IMG/VR virus record: IMGVR_UViG_3300050014_000668
Span: 1-33,448 of that record
Direction: 5' to 3' (one strand)
Source: a virus
DNA length: 33,448 nucleotides
In this document: positions 1 through 6,822 of the stretch, one piece after another
How positions within the stretch are numbered: the stretch's first letter is position 1
Layout of the letters: every line of letters begins with the position of its first letter
The notes under the pieces: generated by a model
What the model saw: the letters and a program-made list of their open reading frames with translations, nothing else
What the model was told of the DNA's origin: nothing
Databases searched by the model: none
Translations under genes and position numbers: made by a program

Positions 1-1
1 G

Positions 2-508
2 CAAGAAGAAATCAGGATCGCCGCGGCCCATGACCTGAACGTGGCGCCGGCCCAGATCCGTCCCCCAGAGCATCGGACCGACGCACGCACCAAACCGGAG
101 ATCTCTTCCGGGCCTCAAATAGATGAGGCGGTTCAGGGACTCCTGGTGATGGCTGCGCGCGGGGGCGCATACCTCGAATGGGTCCTGGCTATCCCAAAGG
201 CGTGGTGGGAGAACCGGAGTGGGGCGGTGGTGTTGGAGAACATCCTAGACAGGGGAGGCTCCCGAGAAGGGCTCCCGGAGGACCAACAGGCTATCCTGCG
301 CGCCGCCGAAGCGAAGGACGCCACCCAAGCCCAGGCCGATCCCAAACGGATTCTTGCCAGGCTGGAACGGGAGTACCTGCAGCAGGAAGTCGCAGAATTG
401 ACACGCCAGATCAATCAGACAGAGGACGAACAAGCCGGGGAGCAGATGCAGCGCCGGCTCATGGAATTAAGGGCGCGCGCCGCCCGACTCACTAGGGGGG
501 GGAAATGA
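2..508 (+). CDS. DnaG-like primase, C-terminal part (5' truncated by window)
   Basis: The reading frame is open from the left edge of the window, so the gene starts upstream; GTG at 41 is only an internal codon. The visible 168 residues look like the C-terminal helicase-interaction region of bacterial and phage DnaG primases: a helical part (LLVMAARGGAYLEWVLAIP, with a later ILDRGG segment) followed by a charged helix ending in the LEREYLQQEVAELTRQI type seen in DnaG tails. The role would be priming of lagging-strand synthesis together with a DnaB-type helicase. The catalytic zinc and TOPRIM domains are outside the window, so the assignment rests on the tail alone. The stop overlaps the next start by 4 nt, which suggests translational coupling. 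Confidence 0.6.
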   Translation, partial: QEEIRIAAAHDLNVAPAQIRPPEHRTDARTKPEISSGPQIDEAVQGLLVMAARGGAYLEWVLAIPKAWWENRSGAVVLENILDRGGSREGLPEDQQAILRAAEAKDATQAQADPKRILARLEREYLQQEVAELTRQINQTEDEQAGEQMQRRLMELRARAARLTRGGK

Positions 509-852
509 CCCGATTCGTTGGGATCAGACAGAAGTTCGCGATCAGCGGGGCACAAGGGGAACTCAAGGGCTATTTACACATGGATGAGAACCCGGATGGG
601 ACCTTGGCCATGATCTCCATCGAGATCCACAAAGAGGGGACCATGGCGCGGGCCATGGCTCAATCCTTTGCATCCGCAGTGAACATGGGGCTAGAGGCCG
701 GCGTTCCGATCCGAGCGTTCGTTGAAGAATTCCGTGGAACCCGGTTTGAACCATCCGGGGAAGTCAAGGGCAGCCCTTCGATAACCACCTGCACCAGCCT
801 CCTGGATTATGTGGTCCAGGAACTTGAGGCCACCTATCTCGTCAAGGAGTGA
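505..852 (+). CDS. Stand-alone TSCPD domain protein (ribonucleotide reductase C-terminus-like)
   Basis: The 115-residue product resembles the TSCPD domain at the C-terminus of B12-dependent (class II, NrdJ) ribonucleotide reductases. Conserved features are IHKEGTMARAMAQSFASAV, the segment FRGTRFEPSGEVKG, and CTSLLDYVVQELEATYL near residues 93-111. In NrdJ this domain follows the catalytic barrel; here it is free-standing with its own start and SD-like G-run, overlapping the primase stop (ATGA). It has no catalytic barrel and cannot be a reductase alone. It may bind nucleotide or partner a host or phage reductase encoded elsewhere. Family resemblance is clear; the role is inferred. Confidence 0.75.
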   Translation: MTRFVGIRQKFAISGAQGELKGYLHMDENPDGTLAMISIEIHKEGTMARAMAQSFASAVNMGLEAGVPIRAFVEEFRGTRFEPSGEVKGSPSITTCTSLLDYVVQELEATYLVKE

Positions 853-853
853 C

Positions 854-1222
854 ATGAGCAACATCCAGACCGAAAACCAAAAACAAGTGCTTGGAGCCGT
901 CAGGCGCCTTCAAGCGGACCGTGGACGCAGCGTCCTTATCCGAGAGATCGCCGCAGCCCTTGCTCGGCCGATCGCGTCGGTCTATCCGTCCATCCAGACC
1001 CTTGTGGAAGAGGGCACCCTTGTCCGCGGGTTCGCCGGGAGGGGAAAGGGCGTCCGGATCGCCGACACGGACCGGAGATATCGGGAAGGGTGGCAGGATG
1101 CCTTGAACCACATCGAACCCATCATCAACGTCCACCTGCTCGAGCTACATGCCAGCGAGGCGCTCACCGACGTTATCCTTCACGCGATTCATGACGCGAA
1201 AGGTGCCGCAAATGCATCATAA
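854..1222 (+). CDS. Small winged-helix DNA-binding protein
   Basis: The start is ATG 854, preceded by AAGGAG at 844-849 and just after the previous stop. The 122-aa product begins with a helix-turn-helix of winged type: KQVLGAVRRLQADRG, then IREIAAALARPIASVYPSI and a wing TLVEEGTLVRGF. The rest is a helical tail. This resembles MarR- or Rep-type replication and regulatory domains, but no specific family is recognised. Its position between nucleotide and recombination genes and its 11-nt overlap with the following gene suggest one early operon. Confidence 0.65.
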   Translation: MSNIQTENQKQVLGAVRRLQADRGRSVLIREIAAALARPIASVYPSIQTLVEEGTLVRGFAGRGKGVRIADTDRRYREGWQDALNHIEPIINVHLLELHASEALTDVILHAIHDAKGAANAS

Positions 1223-1817
1223 AAAGCCACTCAAGCGCAACAAGGGCCTCTGCCAACATAACGAATGGGTCCCAAAGAAAGCGCGAAAAGCCGGATTGGT
1301 CCTCTTTAAGCCACCGAAAGCCAAGAGGCCTAAAAGGACTCTGTTCAATAAGACCAGGCGCAGGCCCAAGGCTACCCCCCAAGAGAGCGCCCACATGAGC
1401 CGCGTGGCAAGGATGGGATGCATTGCCTGCGCAATGGAGGGCCGACTTCGGAGAGCCCATCTCCACCATGTGAGAGAGGGATACGGGGCGTCCCAGCGCG
1501 CCAGCCATTGGGAAGTGCTCCCTTTGTGCGAGGCCCACCATGTAGGATTCCTCTACACCGATCCCAAAGAGCCCAGGGTCATCGCTTTCCATGGGGGCGA
1601 GCGGACATTCATCGCCAGATATGGGAACGAGATTGAGCTTCTCGAGGTGGTTTGGGAGCGCCTCGGCATGGACATCCAAACGCTCCCATCTCTATCCGGC
1701 AAGATTCCGCCCTGGTGGGTGCCATTCAAAGAGGGCCGGCTGGCAACGACATCGGATCTTAATGCCAGGATGATCTTAACTGGCCCCATCTACGAGTTTG
1801 AGGAGGAGGACATATGA
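1212..1817 (+). CDS. Ref-like HNH endonuclease (RecA-dependent nuclease family)
   Basis: ATG 1212 gives 201 residues. A very basic N-terminal tail of about 55 residues (KPLKRNKG, PKAKRPKRT, KTRRRPK) precedes an HNH core: C70xxC73, HLHH at 83-86, HWEVLPLCEAHH at 99-110. This order matches phage P1 Ref (recombination enhancement function), a RecA-dependent HNH nuclease whose unstructured basic tail binds DNA and RecA filaments. The role would be cutting DNA at RecA-loaded sites during recombination. The homology is recognised by motif order; dependence on host RecA is inferred. The upstream SD is weak (AAAGGTG). Confidence 0.75.
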   Translation: MHHKKPLKRNKGLCQHNEWVPKKARKAGLVLFKPPKAKRPKRTLFNKTRRRPKATPQESAHMSRVARMGCIACAMEGRLRRAHLHHVREGYGASQRASHWEVLPLCEAHHVGFLYTDPKEPRVIAFHGGERTFIARYGNEIELLEVVWERLGMDIQTLPSLSGKIPPWWVPFKEGRLATTSDLNARMILTGPIYEFEEEDI

Positions 1818-1951
1818 ACGCTATTCAGGGTTTTATTCTCGGCGTTTTCACAGTGGTGGTTGTTGAGGGCGTTTTCCTGGCAGGGGCCCTCTGGGCCAAG
1901 AAGGCGATGGCCGAGCGGCCAGCCAAAAAGGTTGACGCGCCCAGACTTTGA
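1814..1951 (+). CDS. Small single-span membrane protein
   Basis: A 45-residue ORF starts with ATG 1814 behind a strong GGAGGAGGA SD and overlaps the previous stop. Residues 4-28 form one hydrophobic segment (FILGVFTVVVVEGVFLAGALW) followed by a lysine-rich tail, so an inner-membrane protein with a basic cytoplasmic end is likely. Function is unknown. Its last 20 nt contain the -35 box of the next promoter, so transcription of this gene and the switch region behind it are physically linked. Confidence 0.6.
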   Translation: MNAIQGFILGVFTVVVVEGVFLAGALWAKKAMAERPAKKVDAPRL

Positions 1952-1964
1952 CCCATAATGGGAC
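1932..1964 (+). promoter_or_regulatory. Promoter P1 with operator GACCC-ATAAT-GGGAC
   Basis: The -35 box TTGACG (1932-1937) and -10 box CATAAT (1954-1959) are separated by 16 nt. The -10 lies inside the inverted repeat GACCCATAATGGGAC (1950-1964), so a protein bound there would block polymerase. The expected transcript starts about 15 nt before ATG 1981. Five other rightward sites and one leftward site in the window share the repeat. Confidence 0.7.
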
Positions 1965-1980
1965 TTAACCAGGAGCAACC

Positions 1981-2373
1981 ATGAGCCCCAAAATTCAGAA
2001 AAAACTTGGTCGCCCCATTTGCCTCGCAGAGCCGCTGGCCACCATCGCCGACCGGCTCGGAGGGATCCAAGCCCTACGCGAACGGCTTCACAACGTTTCA
2101 CGATCAACCATCCATCGGTGGTCCGACAAGCTGCATGCAGGAGAGAGTCTCCCGGCTCTCGTCCAGATAGCGATCCAGACCATCCAGGACAACATGCCAA
2201 AGGAGAGTCCATGCCCGAAAACACGAGAGCACAGGCCCAGGCGAGTGCCGGCAACCAAGGCGATTCCCGAGCCGACGGAGACCTTCACGACCACGATGGT
2301 CAGCAAGACGGTGAGGGAGAGGCCGGAATCCGTATCGCAGCGGCCATCGAAGCGATCTACAAAGAGGCCATGA
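1981..2373 (+). CDS. YdaS/Cro-like helix-turn-helix protein
   Basis: ATG 1981 follows AGGAG with 5-nt spacing and lies 22 nt behind promoter P1. Residues about 20-55 (LATIADRLGGIQALRERLHN, then VSRSTIHRWSDKLHAGESLP) have the pattern of YdaS- or Cro-type HTH proteins: an AL-x-ERL helix, a turn, and an S-x-STIHRW recognition helix. The tail is basic and rich in proline, serine and threonine. It overlaps the next gene by 163 nt, so the true end may be earlier or a frameshift may exist. Its place directly behind an operator makes it a candidate autoregulator of the operator family; this is inference. Confidence 0.6.
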   Translation: MSPKIQKKLGRPICLAEPLATIADRLGGIQALRERLHNVSRSTIHRWSDKLHAGESLPALVQIAIQTIQDNMPKESPCPKTREHRPRRVPATKAIPEPTETFTTTMVSKTVRERPESVSQRPSKRSTKRP

Positions 2374-2750
2374 AGGCTCCGGAGGCCAATCTTCCGCAAG
2401 AGGAGATCCTCCAGATCATCAATGGATTCAGCGTCCTCGACCGCTACAACATGCTGATCCTGATGAACCAGCAGATGCGCTTCCTATTCATGCAATACCA
2501 GGCCGAGACCATCAGCCTGAGCCCTAGCCCCCTGCATGTCGCAATGTATGGGGTTGCCGCAACAACCATCTCCAATGCCGCAGAGGCGGTCCAGTCCACC
2601 ATTCCCGGATGCACCGACGACCTCATGGAGGCCAGCATCAAGCAAGCCAAGGCCCTGACATTCCGGGTGAAGTCATTTCTCCTGGCGAGCACCCGCGGAC
2701 GACTCATCCTTCCTCCAGGGGTCGAGGGTGGTCCTGATAAGGGGAATTAG
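2211..2750 (+). CDS. Hypothetical protein, helical
   Basis: ATG 2211 has GGAG 7-8 nt upstream and gives 179 residues. The first 40 are acidic and low in complexity (QASAGNQGDSRADGDLHDHD). The rest is helical and moderately hydrophobic (ILQIINGFSVLDRYNMLILM, MRFLFMQYQAE). I do not recognise a family. Codon use and SD support it over the out-of-frame tail of the HTH gene with which it shares 163 nt. Confidence 0.65.
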   Translation: MPENTRAQAQASAGNQGDSRADGDLHDHDGQQDGEGEAGIRIAAAIEAIYKEAMKAPEANLPQEEILQIINGFSVLDRYNMLILMNQQMRFLFMQYQAETISLSPSPLHVAMYGVAATTISNAAEAVQSTIPGCTDDLMEASIKQAKALTFRVKSFLLASTRGRLILPPGVEGGPDKGN

Positions 2751-3001
2751 GTTCCTGCTTTTATCCGGTATCGCACCCACGGCCCCGCGCCGCCGCTGCG
2801 TCTCCCGGGAAACCGGGGCGCACCAACGATGATGAATTATTTCTAATCTGATCCTGTCCAGGATGCCCCCGAGGTAACAGAGGGGAACGGACGCCGAAAA
2901 TACTGCGAGGGAACGACGCTCCCAGAAGTCAAAGGCACGACTGGGAGAACGAACCGCCCCACCATCCTGATTTTTCAACGAATTGCTAGGAGGGCCAACC
3001 C
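2751..3001. other. Intergenic stretch with an orphan stop-associated motif
   Basis: No convincing gene is seen in these 251 nt. A frame open from 2741 to the TGA at 2849-2851 has no start codon, but that TGA is followed at once by the same CCTGTCCA motif (2853-2860) that follows every stop from 3.3 to 7.3 kb. ATCCTG-TC-CAGGAT at 2851-2864 is a perfect short inverted repeat. The stretch may be the 3' remnant of a deleted gene, or a long leader for the gene at 3002, which has a good SD (AGGAGGG). Confidence 0.4.
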
Positions 3002-3349
3002 ATGGAAATGATCCGATATTGCCCCGAGTGCGGGCACATCGGTCCCATCGACAACACCAGGCACATCGACTGCTGCCCGGACGGGAACCAGGCGGTGGAA
3101 GTGCCCAAGAAGGTCGCCCAGCAGGCAAGCCTCGCTTTCATTCCTGCGCAGCCCAAGCCCCTGCCGCCGTTCGACTACCCCGACTTCATCGAGGGGAAGG
3201 CGGTCCAGCTTGCCGCCTGCGCTCTCCTGGAGCCGGTCCTGCGCCTCTGGGAGTCCGACCCCCACCAATTCAGCAGCCGCCCCTGTGCGACCTGCAAATC
3301 CATCACGGCTATTGTCGGTCGCCCCTTTGGGTGCGAGTGCAAGCGGTAG
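3002..3349 (+). CDS. Small zinc-ribbon-like protein
   Basis: ATG 3002 follows CTAGGAGGG. The 115-aa product has cysteine pairs at both ends, CPECG (residues 7-11) plus CC at 24-25, and CATC plus CEC near the C-terminus, consistent with one or two zinc knuckles. The middle is helical (EGKAVQLAACALLEPVLRLW). No family is recognised. It is the first gene of the block whose junctions carry the CCTGTCCA motif. Confidence 0.65.
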   Translation: MEMIRYCPECGHIGPIDNTRHIDCCPDGNQAVEVPKKVAQQASLAFIPAQPKPLPPFDYPDFIEGKAVQLAACALLEPVLRLWESDPHQFSSRPCATCKSITAIVGRPFGCECKR

Positions 3350-3384
3350 CTGTCCAGGCGCATCCCGCCTGGGGAAAGGAAACC

Positions 3385-3750
3385 ATGAGCAAAGTGATCA
3401 CGATCTCCAAACCTGATGCCGTCACAGTGCTGGCGTCGGCACGGATCACTGGAAGGATGATGGTCCCCGGGGAGAGCCGCAATGAACTCGACGCGGCGAT
3501 GCGCCGCATTGAATCCGCTAGCTCTAGCCCTGAGCACGACAATTCCGATGAATCCGAACGTTGCCTGTTCTGTGGTGCTCCACCCCTGGATGACGAACCC
3601 CTGGCATGGCATGTGGAATGGAACCCGGAAGGCAAGGAATCCTGGGTCCAGGTCTACGCAAACGAAATGGATGCCATCGACCGCGCCAACAAAACAGGCG
3701 GCGTCATCACCCCCCTCTACCCCCGCAACCCCGTTCAGGCCGAAGCCTGA
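3385..3750 (+). CDS. Hypothetical protein with CxxC pair
   Basis: ATG 3385 follows GGAAAGGAAACC. The 121-aa product has an N-terminal beta/helix part (MSKVITISKPDAVTVLASAR), an acidic linker (SSSPEHDNSDESE), then CLFCGAPPLDDEPLAWHVEW and a short C-terminal domain. Only one CxxC is present, so zinc binding alone is uncertain. Function is not recognised. The stop is followed by CTTGTCCA and a GC hairpin. Confidence 0.6.
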   Translation: MSKVITISKPDAVTVLASARITGRMMVPGESRNELDAAMRRIESASSSPEHDNSDESERCLFCGAPPLDDEPLAWHVEWNPEGKESWVQVYANEMDAIDRANKTGGVITPLYPRNPVQAEA

Positions 3751-3794
3751 TCTTGTCCACTCGCCGGAACCCCGGCGCACCCATGGAGGCCATC

Positions 3795-4037
3795 ATGGCC
3801 AAGCAGAAATCCACCGAACCCGCCAAGCGCATCCCCGCCGGCACCCGCGTCCAGTGGCGGGCCCGCTACCCGACCGATCCCCTCAATGAGGGTATGGTCA
3901 AGAAATTCGATGCCAGGACGCTTTGCTACTACGTCGATGTGGACAAGACGCCGACAGGGAAGTCCCGGAAACGGGTGCTGCACATGCATCCCTTCGCCTC
4001 CCGCCTCGAAGCCCAGAACCCCGACGCGCTCAAGTAG
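3795..4037 (+). CDS. Small basic KOW/SH3-like protein
   Basis: ATG 3795 is preferred over ATG 3783 because GGAGG at 3785-3789 sits 5 nt before it. The 80-aa product starts with a lysine-rich tail, then PAGTRVQWRARYP, EGMVKKFDARTLCYYVDVD and RVLHMHPF, a strand pattern like a small SH3/KOW barrel. Nucleic-acid or protein binding is possible but not shown. Confidence 0.6.
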   Translation: MAKQKSTEPAKRIPAGTRVQWRARYPTDPLNEGMVKKFDARTLCYYVDVDKTPTGKSRKRVLHMHPFASRLEAQNPDALK

Positions 4038-4076
4038 CGCCACCTGTCCAAATTCAGCACCCTTCAGGAGTCCGTC

Positions 4077-5228
4077 TTGAAATCCCCTTTCCCATGGTTC
4101 GGAGGCAAGTCCACGGTGGCCCAGGAAGTCTGGGACGCCTTTGGGGACGTTCGGAACTACGTTGAGCCGTTCTTTGGATCCGGCGCGGTCCTGCTGCTCC
4201 GGCCCCAGCCCTTCACCGGTTCCGAGTCTGTCAACGACAAGGACGGTTTCCTGGCGAACTTCTGGAGGGCCATCCAGGCAGACCCGGAGGCGACCGCGAA
4301 CTTTGCCGACTGGCCGGTAAACGAGAACGACCTCCACGCCCGGCACATCTGGCTCGTCCAGCAGCGTGAAACTCTCACCGCAAGGCTTGAGGGCGACCCG
4401 GACTTCTTTGATCCCAAGATCGCCGGGTGGTGGGTTTGGGGAATCTGCTCATGGATCGGGTCCGGCTGGTGTTCAGGGAACGGACCCTGGTCCATCGAGG
4501 AGGGGCAGTTGACCGATGCCCGCAAGCGTCCCCACCTGGGTAACGCTGGGATGGGCGTGAACCGCAAGCGTCCCCACCTGGGTAACGCTGGGATGGGCGT
4601 GAACCGCCAGCTTCCCCACCTGGGTAACGCTGGGAGGGGCGTGAACCGCAAGCGTCCCCACCTGGGTAACGCTGGGATGGGCGTGAACCGCCAGCTTCCC
4701 CACCTGGGTAACGCTGGGAGGGGCGTGAACCGCCAGCTTCCCCACCTGGGGGACGCTGGGAGGGGCGATGTCATTCTCGCAACCTTCATGGAACTGGCGG
4801 AACGGCTCCGCAATGTTCGGGTGTGCTGCGGCGACTGGACGCGGGTCATGGGCGATTCAGTGACGATCAAACATGGCATCACGGGCGTTTTTCTCGACCC
4901 GCCCTATGCGGATACCGCTGACCGGCAGGAAGACCTCTACTCCGTCGATTCGTCCACTGTAGCCCATGACGTTCGGAAGTGGGCCATTGCCAACGGGGAC
5001 AACCCGTTGCTCCGCATCGCCCTCTGTGGCTACCAGGGGGAACACGAACTTCCCGAAGGCTGGACCTGCCTGGAATGGAAGGCACGGGGCGGTTACGGTT
5101 CCCAGGGCGATACCCGGGGTCGCGAGAACGCCAGCAAGGAACGGATCTGGTTTAGCCCCTACTGCCTCAAGCCATCCACCGAGGCATCCCATCAACTTCT
5201 ATTCGACCAAGACGACCTCGCCGGTTGA
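4077..5228 (+). CDS. D12-class N6-adenine DNA methyltransferase with internal tandem repeat
   Basis: The 383-aa product has the N-terminal PFPWFGGKS (4-12) and FFGSG (32-36) S-adenosylmethionine-binding motifs and DPPYAD at 274-279, the hallmarks of Dam/D12-family methylases. It would methylate adenine in phage DNA, for protection or regulation. The start is TTG 4077, 6 nt after CAGGAG. Between the two motif blocks, codons 149-232 hold six 14-residue repeats of the form RKRPHLGNAGMGVN or RQLPHLGNAGRGVN, encoded by 42-bp units; three copies of the first type are identical at DNA level. The insertion is in frame, so the enzyme is probably intact. Confidence 0.9.
   Translation: MKSPFPWFGGKSTVAQEVWDAFGDVRNYVEPFFGSGAVLLLRPQPFTGSESVNDKDGFLANFWRAIQADPEATANFADWPVNENDLHARHIWLVQQRETLTARLEGDPDFFDPKIAGWWVWGICSWIGSGWCSGNGPWSIEEGQLTDARKRPHLGNAGMGVNRKRPHLGNAGMGVNRQLPHLGNAGRGVNRKRPHLGNAGMGVNRQLPHLGNAGRGVNRQLPHLGDAGRGDVILATFMELAERLRNVRVCCGDWTRVMGDSVTIKHGITGVFLDPPYADTADRQEDLYSVDSSTVAHDVRKWAIANGDNPLLRIALCGYQGEHELPEGWTCLEWKARGGYGSQGDTRGRENASKERIWFSPYCLKPSTEASHQLLFDQDDLAG
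4521..4772 (+). repeat. Six 42-bp in-frame tandem repeats in the methylase gene
   Basis: Units start at 4521, 4563, 4605, 4647, 4689 and 4731. Types run A-A-B-A-B-B'. All A copies are identical, the two B copies are identical, and the last is diverged at GGGGAC and at its end. A and B differ at only a few positions (AAGCG versus CAGCT, GATGG versus GAGGG). Identity between copies points to recent unequal exchange or conversion. Confidence 0.95.
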
Positions 5229-5248
5229 TCTTGTCCAGGAGCATGACC

Positions 5249-5431
5249 GTGAAAACCACCGCCGAAAAGGAATGGCTCCATCAGTTCCGCCGCCGACTGC
5301 GCCGGGCCTGGGGATACAGCCGGAAACAGGCCCGCGCCATCCAGCCCATTGATGATCTGACCTACCCACCCCAGGGAGCAGCCGACGAATGCGCCAGCTA
5401 CATGGCTGACGATGCACGGCTCTGCCAGTAA
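5249..5431 (+). CDS. Small basic hypothetical protein
   Basis: GTG 5249 lies 7 nt after AGGAG (5237-5241); the nearby ATG 5243 is only 1 nt from that SD, so GTG is the better start. The product (60 aa from GTG, 62 from ATG) is arginine-rich at first (FRRRLRRAWGYSRKQARAI) and acidic at the end. No family is recognised. It lies between two copies of the stop-associated motif. Confidence 0.5.
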   Translation: MKTTAEKEWLHQFRRRLRRAWGYSRKQARAIQPIDDLTYPPQGAADECASYMADDARLCQ

Positions 5432-5469
5432 CCACCTGTCCATCTGCATCACCCCCTGAAAGGAGCGCC

Positions 5470-5898
5470 ATGCGCTTGTTTATCGACACCGAGTTCAATG
5501 ATTTCCAAGGACCGCTGATCTCCATGGCGCTGTTCCCGGAGGACCGGAACATCACCCCGTTCTATGAGTCGCTGGGTTGTGAGAATCCCGGCTCCTGGGT
5601 TGCTGAACACGTTATGCCGGTCATTGGCAAGGTATCCATCCCACTGGACGCCTTCCAGCGCAAGCTGGGCTACTTCCTGAACCAGTGGGGCGAGGTCACG
5701 ATCATCGCGGATTGGCATGAGGATATCGCCCACTTCTGCAATTCCCTCACTACCGGACCAGGGATGCGGCTTCAGACCCCCGACCTCCGCTTCGAGATCC
5801 AGCGCAACCTCGATACCGTGCCGCCTCTCATCCCCCACAACGCCTTGAGCGATGCCGAAGCCATGCTCCGCAGCGCCGAGGTCAACGTCAGCCGCTGA
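5470..5898 (+). CDS. Rv2179c-like 3'-5' exoribonuclease (DEDD fold)
   Basis: The 142-aa product starts with RLFIDTEFNDFQGPLISMAL, carrying the first DEDD motif (D6, E8). IIADWHEDIAHFC supplies the second acidic block, and HNALSDAEAML near residue 125 supplies the third (H and D). This spacing fits the Rv2179c-like exoribonuclease family common in phages. It would trim RNA or single-stranded DNA from 3' ends with two metal ions. The SD AAGGAG is 4 nt before ATG. Confidence 0.75.
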   Translation: MRLFIDTEFNDFQGPLISMALFPEDRNITPFYESLGCENPGSWVAEHVMPVIGKVSIPLDAFQRKLGYFLNQWGEVTIIADWHEDIAHFCNSLTTGPGMRLQTPDLRFEIQRNLDTVPPLIPHNALSDAEAMLRSAEVNVSR

Positions 5899-5937
5899 GG
5901 CTGTCCATCTGCCGGAACCCCCGGCGAAAGGAACGAA

Positions 5938-6174
5938 ATGCCGCTCATTGAATGTGAACGCCTGGTCAAGCGGAAAATCTTCGCCGCCGACAACGAGCCC
6001 ATGAAGGCCAAGGTGCCCAAGGGGTATCAGGTGACGGCCATCGACAAGCGGACGTTCCTGGGCTGGTGCGAAGCCTGCGCCAAACCCATCTGTGAAGGCG
6101 ACTCCTACGGCACGGACGAGGACCACAGCTGCATCGTGTGCCGCGCCTGCTACCCCGAAATCATCCAGGCGTGA
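5938..6174 (+). CDS. Small zinc-finger-like protein
   Basis: The 78-aa product has WCEACAKPICEGD and later CIVCRACYPE, giving two CxxC pairs (with an extra cysteine between) that can bind one zinc ion. The N-terminal half is basic and strand-rich. The SD is AAAGGAA. Function is unknown; the upstream junction has both the CTGTCCA motif and a GCCGG-CCGGC hairpin. Confidence 0.6.
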   Translation: MPLIECERLVKRKIFAADNEPMKAKVPKGYQVTAIDKRTFLGWCEACAKPICEGDSYGTDEDHSCIVCRACYPEIIQA

Positions 6175-6199
6175 GCCTGTCCATCCTCTGGAGCCTTCC

Positions 6200-6781
6200 A
6201 TGAACCTGGAAATGATCCAAGCGTTCTGCCACAACGAACCCGAGAAGAACATCGGCAAGCCATGGACCGTGGGTGAGTTCACCTATGCAACAGACGGCTT
6301 TCGCCTCCTCCGTGTGCCCGCCATCGCCGGGGTGGACCCGAACAACCGGGGCGTGGCGATCACCAACCTTTACCTGAAGGCCGGTCCTATGCCCGACACG
6401 GGTTGGGTGGACCTGCCGGCCCTGCCGCCGACTGCGCCGTGCCCGAAGTGCCAGGGCGGGAAGAAGCCGGTCTGCGAGGAGTGCGACGGCAACGGGACTG
6501 TTTCCCTCTCCAACTCCTACAGCACCTACGACGACATCGAGTGCGCGTCCTGCGGAGGGACGGGCGTGGGTGAGGAATGCCCCGAGTGCTGGGGATATGA
6601 AACCGTCGAAACTGAGCCGGAAATCCTCATCGGGGGTGTCACCTACAAGACCTACCAGATCCGGTCGTTCAAGGATCTCCCCGGCGTCCAGATCGCTCCC
6701 GCGAAGGGCGTCATCAACTGGATCCGCTTCGACGGTGGCGACGTTCTCATCATGCCGATCATCCATTGCGGCGGCTTCTAG
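6200..6781 (+). CDS. Protein with DnaJ-type cysteine repeats
   Basis: ATG 6200 follows GGAG by 6 nt and gives 193 aa. The centre has cysteine pairs of the DnaJ zinc-domain style: CPKCQGG, CEECDGNG, CASCGGTG and CPECWG. On both sides are strand-rich parts (EFTYATDGFRLLRVP; GVTYKTYQIRSF) that could together form a sliding-clamp-like or other beta domain. No J-domain is present, so it is not a DnaJ chaperone. The zinc module is clear, the role unknown. Confidence 0.65.
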   Translation: MNLEMIQAFCHNEPEKNIGKPWTVGEFTYATDGFRLLRVPAIAGVDPNNRGVAITNLYLKAGPMPDTGWVDLPALPPTAPCPKCQGGKKPVCEECDGNGTVSLSNSYSTYDDIECASCGGTGVGEECPECWGYETVETEPEILIGGVTYKTYQIRSFKDLPGVQIAPAKGVINWIRFDGGDVLIMPIIHCGGF

Positions 6782-6822
6782 CCGCACCTGTCCATTCCTT
6801 CACCCCTTCTAAGGAGATCGCC

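Noticed and set aside
4521-4772. Possible CRISPR array
   Set aside because: The 42-bp units are contiguous without spacers and in frame inside a methylase gene.
4157-4882. 241-codon leftward ORF over the methylase repeats
   Set aside because: It is open because the 42-bp repeats have no stop in that frame; the sense methylase is unambiguous.
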